In this document: piece by piece, positions 45,715 through 51,778 of the stretch
Position numbering within the stretch: the first letter of the stretch is position 1
Layout of the letters: each line of letters begins with the position of its first letter
Assembly: GCA_034928305.1 (NCBI GenBank)
Contig: JAYFOZ010000005.1
Coordinates: forward strand, 1-64,000
Reading direction: 5' to 3'
DNA length: 64,000 nt
From: Methanomassiliicoccaceae archaeon
GTDB lineage: Archaea; Thermoplasmatota; Thermoplasmata; Methanomassiliicoccales; Methanomethylophilaceae
The notes under the pieces: generated by a model
What the model was told of the DNA's origin: nothing
Database searches by the model: none
The model's input: only the letters and a program-made list of their open reading frames with translations
Position numbers and translations under genes: made by a program

Positions 45715-46598
45715 TTTGTGCCCTTCACGTAGTCGGCCGCCGCGAGACCGGCCATACATCCCTGGCCTACCGCCCTGGCCACCTGCCATGGCTTACCGAC
45801 GACGTCGCCGCATGCGAACAATCCCAGAACCTTGGTGGCATATTTCGCATCCACTTTGATCGTGTCGTCCATTTCGGGCATGAGGTCCATGTCCATCACG
45901 AGGTCGGCCGCCGATTTGGCACCGAGCTCGATGAACACGCCGTCCAGGTCGATCTCGGTGTCGTCCCCGAGGACCAGCGACCCGACCTTACCGTCGCCGC
46001 GGATCTCCTTCGGCGACGTGTCCTTCATAACCACCCCTGCCAGCATCGCACGGTCGACCAGCGCCTTGGCCGCCTTGGGCCCTTTGGTGATCCAATATAC
46101 CTGCGTGGCATACTTCGTCATGAGTTCTGCAGCCATCGCCGCCTCCGTCTCATCGCCTATTATGGCCACCGTCTTGCCCTTGAAGAAATTGCAATCGCAT
46201 ACCGAGCAGTAGCTGACGCCCTTTCCGATGAACTCCTTCTCGCCGGGTATGCCGAGCTTGACCCTGGATATGCCCGTGGCCATTATCACGGATTTCGCGG
46301 TGTACTCCTTCCCGGACTCGGTCCTGATGATGAACGACTTGCCGTCGCGTTCGGCCGTGATCACGTTCTCTTCGACGAACTCGGCGCCGAAGGATTTGAC
46401 CTGCGTTATCCCGTTGTCCAGCAGGTCCCGCCCTTTGACGGGACCGATAACTCCGAAATAGTTCTCGATCTGGGCATCGGCCACGGCAGAGTTGGACGGC
46501 TTCCCGATGATAACTGTCGACACTTTCCGCCTGGCCGCATATATGGCCGCCTGTATCCCCGAGGGGCCGGCACCTATCACTACGACGTCAGTTTCCAT
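45711..46598 (-). CDS. trxB: Thioredoxin-disulfide reductase
   Basis: A 295-residue flavoprotein that reduces thioredoxin. The FAD-binding GAGPSGIQAAIYAARR is at residues about 8-23, the redox pair is in SYCSVCDCNFF, and the second dinucleotide site starts at TVAIIGDETEAAMAAEL. That site has GDETEAA where NADPH-dependent enzymes have GGGNSA, so the electron donor may differ (F420-dependent or another type). The C-terminus has LFACGDVVGKPWQVARAVGQGC. It follows trxA by 1 base. Confidence 0.92.
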   Translation of the reverse strand: METDVVVIGAGPSGIQAAIYAARRKVSTVIIGKPSNSAVADAQIENYFGVIGPVKGRDLLDNGITQVKSFGAEFVEENVITAERDGKSFIIRTESGKEYTAKSVIMATGISRVKLGIPGEKEFIGKGVSYCSVCDCNFFKGKTVAIIGDETEAAMAAELMTKYATQVYWITKGPKAAKALVDRAMLAGVVMKDTSPKEIRGDGKVGSLVLGDDTEIDLDGVFIELGAKSAADLVMDMDLMPEMDDTIKVDAKYATKVLGLFACGDVVGKPWQVARAVGQGCMAGLAAADYVKGTK

Positions 46599-46599
46599 T

Positions 46600-46908
46600 T
46601 TAGATTCCGCTCATTATCTTGAGGATGTCGTCCTTAGGTCTGAGCCCTACAAGCGTCTGGACAAGGACGCCGTCCTTGAACACCAGCAGTGTGGGGATGG
46701 CGTTTATCCTGAACCTCGCTGAGATCGCCTGGTTCTCATCGGTGTTGAGCTTGGCGACCGCAAAGTCCTTTGTCTCCGATGATATCTCATCTATGATCGG
46801 GCCCATCCTCCTGCAGGGTCCGCACCAGGGCGCCCAGCAGTCTATAAGGACCTTGTTATTGCTGCCTATGAAACTGTCAAAGTTAGACTCGTTCAATTCT
46901 GTTACCAT
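46600..46908 (-). CDS. trxA: Thioredoxin
   Basis: A 102-residue thioredoxin with active site CWAPWCGPCRRMGP (Cys29 and Cys32), the buried-charge and cis-proline segments FAVAKLNTDEN and RINAIPTLLVFKDG, and a normal C-terminal helix. It is the first gene of a trxA-trxB-regulator unit and presumably the substrate of the reductase. Confidence 0.95.
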   Translation of the reverse strand: MVTELNESNFDSFIGSNNKVLIDCWAPWCGPCRRMGPIIDEISSETKDFAVAKLNTDENQAISARFRINAIPTLLVFKDGVLVQTLVGLRPKDDILKIMSGI

Positions 46909-46980
46909 ATCTTTAGCCTCCGTCTGTTATCAGAGGGAATAAATAAATAGCTTACACCATAAGAGGATAGAGAAACCGCA

Positions 46981-47265
46981 ATGTTGGAAACGCTGTCGAA
47001 CATCATGGGATTGGAGATATACGAACCGCGCGGACTTTTTGTCGGGACGGTCGACGAGATCGTTATCGATGTGTCGACCATGCGTGCTTGCGGCCTTTAT
47101 GTAGAACAGGCTAACCCGGCGATAGTCGATGAAGGCATCGCGATATCGATACCGTTCGGATGGGTCCGAGGCATCGGGGATGCTGTGATCCTCAGAACTT
47201 TTCCTGAGAGCGTCGGCGCTGACACTGATTCTCGACAGGATATTCCCCTGTCATTTCAACGATGA
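46981..47265 (+). CDS. PRC-barrel domain protein
   Basis: A 94-residue protein: an N-terminal PRC-barrel (GLEIYEPRGLFVGTVDEIVIDVSTMRA) similar in kind to the one at 42685. It is divergent from trxA. Its last 24 codons overlap the 3' end of the convergent HD-domain gene; a shorter functional core ending near residue 75 is conceivable. Function unknown. Confidence 0.8.
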   Translation: MLETLSNIMGLEIYEPRGLFVGTVDEIVIDVSTMRACGLYVEQANPAIVDEGIAISIPFGWVRGIGDAVILRTFPESVGADTDSRQDIPLSFQR

Positions 47266-47785
47266 GGTCCAGATCGAAGCCCACCTTGTCAGAGAGCTCC
47301 CTGTGGAGCGCTATTATGCGGTCGGCTCCTTTGGGTGCCCCTTTGCTTCGGAGCTTCTCGGCCGGTACACGGTGGGATACCAACGCCGAATCGCTCACCA
47401 GATTGTCGGCCGCAGCCACTATCTTCTGCTCGATGGTCCTTGGAATATAGTCTCCGCTAGGCAGCCCGAACATCGCTATGTCCTCTTCGTCCAGCCCGGC
47501 ACCGGTGTGTCTGCGTATTATTTCGACGAGCTCTTCGGGAAGGCCTAGCTTTCCGGCCATCTCCGCGCCGACGACGGCATGCATTATCGTATGGTCCTTA
47601 GACCTCCCGATGTCATGAAGCAACGCTCCGGCCGTTACGAGGTCGCGGTCGGCGCCGGGAATGCGCTCCGACATTATATCTGCCACCACACGGACCGTGC
47701 GGCAGTGGACCATAACTCGCTGAGAACACCCGGCATCCTTCAGTATTTTGAGGCACTCTTTATCATCTGGGTATGTTCTCGACAA
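47192..47785 (-). CDS. HD-domain phosphohydrolase (HDIG type)
   Basis: A 197-residue protein with HD-family metal residues: MVHCRTVRVVADIM, then the central GALLHDIGRSKDHT (HDIG) and IIRRHTGAGLDEED. It resembles archaeal proteins of the TIGR00295 group. A nucleotide phosphohydrolase role is likely; substrate unknown. The start overlaps the trm56 stop by 23 bases. The C-terminal tail (about the last 24 codons, rich in Arg and Gln) overlaps the convergent PRC-barrel gene. Confidence 0.85.
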   Translation of the reverse strand: MSRTYPDDKECLKILKDAGCSQRVMVHCRTVRVVADIMSERIPGADRDLVTAGALLHDIGRSKDHTIMHAVVGAEMAGKLGLPEELVEIIRRHTGAGLDEEDIAMFGLPSGDYIPRTIEQKIVAAADNLVSDSALVSHRVPAEKLRSKGAPKGADRIIALHRELSDKVGFDLDLIVEMTGEYPVENQCQRRRSQEKF

Positions 47786-48284
47786 CCGTCTTCCCCCTCT
47801 CGTTCGGTATAACTGTCATCTTACCTTCTCTATCAGAGTAGAGCGCCTTTCCGTCGGTAAAGCAATAGAGGAAAATAGCCAGCGCGGCTATCTCCGAATG
47901 TGGCTGATTTCCGACAGAAATGTTGAAATCGGCACGCTGATAAACTTCGGGCGGGACCTTCTCTGCGCCGACTATGACCATAAGATCTTTGTCTCTGGGT
48001 ATTTTAGGCAGAGCTTCGTCCATCCTCTGCCCGTACATCGTGAGATGAACGACGGTGCCTTCGAATTTCCCGACGGCCTCCCGCCATTTGACGCCCGTCT
48101 CGATCGTGTAAGAACCGCCGAATCTGTCCGCAACGCTCCGGATTCCCTCTTCGAGCTTGGGGTCGTAGGTATCAACGCATATGCCGCTGGCACCCAGCGC
48201 CCTGGATGAAAGGGCAACATGCGTGGTCACCCTCTTGTCTCTCTCGGGCCTATGACCGATCCTCATTATCCGTATCTCGGACAT
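47763..48284 (-). CDS. trm56: tRNA (cytidine-56 2'-O)-methyltransferase Trm56
   Basis: A 173-residue SPOUT-class enzyme specific to archaea that methylates C56 in the T loop of tRNA. Marks: IMRIGHRPERDKRVTTHVALSSRALGA at the start, VVHLTMYG, and the knot region VIVGAEKVPPEVYQRADFNISVGNQPHSE, which binds SAM. It lies 2 bases after the ArsR-type regulator gene. Archaea that lack Trm56 use a guide RNA instead. Confidence 0.94.
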   Translation of the reverse strand: MSEIRIMRIGHRPERDKRVTTHVALSSRALGASGICVDTYDPKLEEGIRSVADRFGGSYTIETGVKWREAVGKFEGTVVHLTMYGQRMDEALPKIPRDKDLMVIVGAEKVPPEVYQRADFNISVGNQPHSEIAALAIFLYCFTDGKALYSDREGKMTVIPNERGKTVVENIPR

Positions 48285-48286
48285 GT

Positions 48287-48787
48287 TTACTCTTCTTTTA
48301 TCGGCTCTATCCTGTGGCCCCTGTAGTCCATCCTGACGGACCTTCTGACGAGACTCTTCAACATCGTGGATGTAAGTCCCATCGCCTCCGCGACATCGCC
48401 GGAGAACCTGCCTGCCGAGCCTAGCTCCGCAAGGATCTTCTCCTCGAGCACGGTATATTCCTCGTTGCTCATCATAGCGGCCGCCAAAACATCGCTTATC
48501 TCATACACTGGCCACTGCGAGTTTATGCTGAAGGACGTGTAATATGAATGGTATGATTTTTCTGGATAGCTTCCATCGGTGGAAAGCCATCTGGTTTCGA
48601 CCAACTTCATTTTTTCGAAGAAAACGAGCGCATCTTTTCCTTCCTGGCCGTATTTTTCCTCGATCTCTCCGACCGTTCTCCATTCCAAGGTCACTTCCTT
48701 TAGTATCTCCCTTTTTATGGGCGTATCAACGGACCTGAGCATCGGTACCAGCTCGGACGGCTCGTTGATGACCTTGATCTTGTTCAT
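48287..48787 (-). CDS. ArsR-type winged-helix regulator
   Basis: A 166-residue protein with an N-terminal winged helix at about 20-70 (LRSVDTPIKREILKEVTLEWRTVGEIEEKYGQEGKDALVFFEKMKLV) and a C-terminal second helical module (EEKILAELGSAGRFSGDVAEAMGLTSTMLKSLVRR), which also looks like a helix-turn-helix. Between them is a short aromatic-rich wing region. The ATG at 48787 is preferred. It leads the unit with trm56 and the HD gene. Target unknown. Confidence 0.75.
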   Translation of the reverse strand: MNKIKVINEPSELVPMLRSVDTPIKREILKEVTLEWRTVGEIEEKYGQEGKDALVFFEKMKLVETRWLSTDGSYPEKSYHSYYTSFSINSQWPVYEISDVLAAAMMSNEEYTVLEEKILAELGSAGRFSGDVAEAMGLTSTMLKSLVRRSVRMDYRGHRIEPIKEE

Positions 48788-49052
48788 GAACCTATAGGGA
48801 TAACTTGTGGATATAATATTATTTCTAAAGAAATTGGCAATTTGTGTGCAATCCCGGATATTTCGCATGTATTTTAACCACTCGGTTCGCAGAACAACAA
48901 CGCTGGATCATGTCCGAATCACATCCATTATACTGCCCAAACGTCTGCGAGCAACATAAATTAATTTGTCGCTGGCACATAATTATTGGAAGTACGCCTC
49001 CCCGTAAATGGCCCCTAAAGCTTTATTTATTGGTCGTACCTTCCATACTGCA
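48788..49052. other. Intergenic region between divergent genes
   Basis: Holds likely promoters only. A TATA-like GCTTTATTTATTGG at 49018-49031 lies about 25 bases before the ATG of the 56-residue gene, so that mRNA may have almost no leader. Nothing else stands out. Confidence 0.4.
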
Positions 49053-49223
49053 ATGGCTAAAAAGAGAGAGCCCGAACTGAGATTCCAGTGCCTTAAGTGC
49101 TACAAGACCTACAAGGGTCTGGAAGCCGAGCAGAAAGCTCTGGATTGCTGCGGGTCGTTCATCCAAGGGTACTGGAAGTACTACTCGAGATGGGGCGACA
49201 AGATGAAGTGGTACGGCCGCTGA
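49053..49223 (+). CDS. 56-residue cysteine-containing protein, possible zinc ribbon
   Basis: Starts MAKKREPELRFQCLKCYKTY, with a CxxC at residues 13-16 and a CC pair at 32-33 that could complete a zinc site, then an aromatic/basic end (GYWKYYSRWGDKMKWYGR). The ATG at 49053 is favoured by the promoter position over one at 49008. Family not recognised. The charge and zinc-like pattern fit an RNA- or ribosome-binding protein, which is only a guess. Confidence 0.6.
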   Translation: MAKKREPELRFQCLKCYKTYKGLEAEQKALDCCGSFIQGYWKYYSRWGDKMKWYGR

Positions 49224-49297
49224 TCGCCAGTCGTGCCGTTGCCCCGTTTTTTGCATTTGGGGCGTTAAACCGAACGTGTATAGTGGTAGGTATCGGC

Positions 49298-49612
49298 ATG
49301 GACGAAGAGAGCAAACTGACCAGCGGGGCATATAAGGAAATCGAGCTCATAGAGCGCCACATCAAAATGCTCATGATAACCAAAGAGAACCAGCCGGTCG
49401 GCATAATCAGACTTTCCGAGATGCTGGAACTGCCCCGCCACAAGGTGCGCTACTCCCTGAGGATGCTGGAGCGCGACGGTGTCATCGTGGCGACACCGGA
49501 CGGCGCGGTCGTATCCGATAAGTACGAAATCTTCATGAACGAAATGTCACAGTACCTTAACGAGCTTAAAGAACGGATCGAGGAGGTCCGCGCGCAAATT
49601 CCAAATACGTAA
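49298..49612 (+). CDS. Small winged-helix protein with C-terminal coiled coil
   Basis: A 104-residue protein with a winged helix at residues about 15-75 (NQPVGIIRLSEMLELPRHKVRYSLRMLERDGVIVATPDGAVVS) followed by a heptad-patterned helix (FMNEMSQYLNELKERIEEVRAQI). The ATG at 49298 has GGTAGG upstream. It appears conserved in type among archaeal one-domain regulators; ligand and target are unknown. It is followed by two tRNA genes. Confidence 0.75.
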   Translation: MDEESKLTSGAYKEIELIERHIKMLMITKENQPVGIIRLSEMLELPRHKVRYSLRMLERDGVIVATPDGAVVSDKYEIFMNEMSQYLNELKERIEEVRAQIPNT

Positions 49613-49646
49613 CGCTTTAATACGAGCCATCCTTTGCACTTGACAG

Positions 49647-49722
49647 GCCGTCGTAGCTCAGTTGGTAGAGCGTGTGACTGTTAATCACAAGGTCCACGGT
49701 TCGAGCCCGTGCGACGGCGCCA
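49647..49722 (+). tRNA. tRNA-Asn (anticodon GTT), CCA encoded
   Basis: The acceptor stem is GCCGTCG/CGACGGC with discriminator G, the anticodon loop is CTGTTAA (anticodon GTT) and the T arm is CACGGTTCGAGCCCGTG. The terminal CCA is in the DNA. Confidence 0.93.
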
Positions 49723-49771
49723 CTTTTTTCTCGATAGATTTTTATCCTATTCCTCTTCTAACCGTCCCTGG

Positions 49772-49844
49772 GGGCTCGTAGCTTAGTTGGTAGAGCGCCC
49801 GGCTCATAACCGGGTGGTCGTCGGTTCAAATCCGACCGGGCCCA
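49772..49844 (+). tRNA. tRNA with anticodon CAT (elongator Met or Ile2)
   Basis: The acceptor stem is GGGCTCG/CGGGCCC (one T-G pair), the anticodon stem is CCCGG/CCGGG with loop CTCATAA, and the T arm is GTCGGTTCAAATCCGAC. It begins with G-C, which excludes the typical archaeal initiator. Whether it is elongator Met or the agmatidine-modified Ile2 cannot be decided by eye; the GGGCYCG start resembles archaeal Ile2. Confidence 0.85.
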
Positions 49845-49940
49845 CTTCAATTTTTCCATAGTATTTCCAGCTAATGTGCCATAGTGTTTTTTTTGGCCAC
49901 TTTTATCGATTTTTCGAAGGCGTGTATTCGACGAATCGGA

Positions 49941-49956
49941 AAGGCTTAATATAGAA
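49941..49956 (+). promoter_or_regulatory. TATA box of the HdrD-type gene
   Basis: AAGGCTTAATATAGAA, purine-rich BRE-like bases followed by a TATA element. A start near 49975 would give a leader of about 45 bases with GAGGAAG before the ATG at 50018. Strong by archaeal standards. Confidence 0.6.
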
Positions 49957-50017
49957 GTAGGCGTGTCTGCTTTCTATAAATACAGGTCGCAAACGCGGCC
50001 TTTTCCGAGGAAGACCA

Positions 50018-51766
50018 ATGGTGGAAATTACAATTAAAGCAGAAGCGCCTAAGTCGATCAAGCTCCCCCGAATACAGAAAGAACTTACGCAGTGTGTCCA
50101 GTGCGGTTACTGCATCTCTGTGTGCGAGGCCCACGGGCAGACCCCCTGGGAGTCTGTGACCCCCAGAGGAAAAATCTACTACCTGAACCAGCTTGACAAG
50201 GTCGGCATGGGCGTCGAGGACAGGCTCCTCGGAAGGAAGGTCACTGTCAGCCCGGAGTTCGTCGACGCCATTTACAAATGCACAGGCTGCGGAAACTGCG
50301 AAGCGGTCTGCCACGCCAACATCCACCTTGTAGCGCTCTGGGAGAACGTCAGGGCATGGCTTGTCAAGAACGATTATGGACCGATGCCCGCCCATAAGGC
50401 CATGCACGAGAAGATAGCGGCCAACCACAACCCCTACGGCGAGCCGGACGAAACAAGGTCCGCATGGTGGCCCAAGGATGTTGAGAACACCGCCGTTCCC
50501 GACGTCATATTCTTTGCGGGATGCACGGCATCCTACAGGATGATGGAGATCGCCAAGGCCGGTGTGACTGTCCTGTCCCGCGCCGGTGTGAAGATCGGCA
50601 CCATGGGATCTGAAGAATGGTGCTGCACCTCCCCGCTGATCAGGACCGGGGACAGGGAGCTTTCGCTCGAATTTTCGCAGCACACCGTCGAGACGGCTGA
50701 CGGAACCGGCGCCAAGGACATGGTGATGACCTGCTCCGGATGCTACAAGACGATCCTCAACGATGCGGGTAAATTCTACTCCAAACCCGGACAGAACGTG
50801 TACCACTTCTCACAGTACGTCGAGAGGCTCATCGCGGAGAGGAAACTTCCGCTCAACAACGAGTTCAAAGCAAAGGCGACCTACCACGACCCGTGCCACC
50901 TCGGAAGGCATGCGGGAGTGTTCGAACCGCCCAGAAACGTGATCAAGAAGATCAAAGGCATCGAATTTGTGGAGATGTACCGCAGCAGAGACATATCCAG
51001 GTGTTGCGGTGCAGGCGGAGGATACAAGAGCCAGTACGGAGACTATGCCGTTAACGTGGCTGCCGAGAGGATTGCCGATGCGGAAGAGGTCGGAGCCGAC
51101 CTCATAATATCTTGCTGTCCGTTCTGTGTCCTGAATCTCAGGGCGGGAGCCAAAAAGGCAGGTTCCAAGATTAAAGTGATGGACCTATCCGAGGTCCTGC
51201 TGCAAGTCACGGCCCCCAAGCAGGAAGGGCCGGCCAAGGAAGCCGATAAACCTGCGGCAAAGACCGAGGCCGTGCCGGCCAAGGTGGCGGAGGCCCCTAA
51301 GGAAGTCGCGAAACAACAGGTGACCCCTAAGGAAGTCGCTAAGCCTGTCGAAACACCCAGGGAGGTCGCGAAACAACAGGTGACCCCTAAGGAAGTTGTC
51401 AAGACCGAAGTTATCGCAGAATCGCCCGGATGGGTCGAGAACGAGACCGAAGAAGTATACATCGACGACTACACCGACAAATCTCCTGAGGCGCTCGTCA
51501 GAAGGTCTGCATGGAACAACGGGCTGAGGTGCAGAAGGGACTACGGAATCGAACGCATACCCGTCGCCTTCGTGAAGGGGAGGGTAGCCGTCTTCGTACA
51601 ACCCAGAAATTCAGACAGGACGATGGACAGCAAGCTCAGAGCCAAAGGCTGGACCGTCCTCCGGTACAATGAGGAGGACATCACCGACGGTGCAGAGCAG
51701 GGCGAGGAGATCGCCAAGGCCGTTAAGGAGAACCTCAGGGCCGCCAAGAAAAAGAAGAAGCGGTAA
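50018..51766 (+). CDS. hdrD: HdrD-type heterodisulfide reductase subunit with C-terminal Vsr-like domain
   Basis: A 582-residue protein. Two 4Fe-4S ferredoxin motifs (Cys26/29/32/36 and Cys88/91/94/98) are followed by two CCG domains (FFAGCTASY ... EEWCCTSP ... TCSGCYKT and DPCHLGRH ... SRCCGAGGG ... SCCPFC), which bind the non-cubane cluster that reduces CoM-S-S-CoB. This is the HdrD layout, usual length about 400. A Pro/Ala/Lys/Glu-rich linker (about 395-480) leads to an extra domain, residues 486-575 (SPEALVRRSAWNNGLRCRRDYG, FVKGRVAVFVQPR, LRAKGWTVLRYNEEDI), which follows the Vsr/DUF559 endonuclease pattern without its catalytic Asp. The gene is monocistronic, with a strong promoter. Confidence 0.88.
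   Translation: MVEITIKAEAPKSIKLPRIQKELTQCVQCGYCISVCEAHGQTPWESVTPRGKIYYLNQLDKVGMGVEDRLLGRKVTVSPEFVDAIYKCTGCGNCEAVCHANIHLVALWENVRAWLVKNDYGPMPAHKAMHEKIAANHNPYGEPDETRSAWWPKDVENTAVPDVIFFAGCTASYRMMEIAKAGVTVLSRAGVKIGTMGSEEWCCTSPLIRTGDRELSLEFSQHTVETADGTGAKDMVMTCSGCYKTILNDAGKFYSKPGQNVYHFSQYVERLIAERKLPLNNEFKAKATYHDPCHLGRHAGVFEPPRNVIKKIKGIEFVEMYRSRDISRCCGAGGGYKSQYGDYAVNVAAERIADAEEVGADLIISCCPFCVLNLRAGAKKAGSKIKVMDLSEVLLQVTAPKQEGPAKEADKPAAKTEAVPAKVAEAPKEVAKQQVTPKEVAKPVETPREVAKQQVTPKEVVKTEVIAESPGWVENETEEVYIDDYTDKSPEALVRRSAWNNGLRCRRDYGIERIPVAFVKGRVAVFVQPRNSDRTMDSKLRAKGWTVLRYNEEDITDGAEQGEEIAKAVKENLRAAKKKKKR
51295..51414 (+). repeat. Two 60-base tandem repeats in the HdrD linker
   Basis: Units 51295-51354 and 51355-51414 are nearly identical over about 40 bases (GGAAGTCGCGAAACAACAGG and following). 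They encode the linker repeat PKEVAKQQVTPKEVAK, seen twice with small changes. Recent duplication in a flexible linker. Confidence 0.85.
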
Positions 51767-51778
51767 ATCGAGTGCTGC

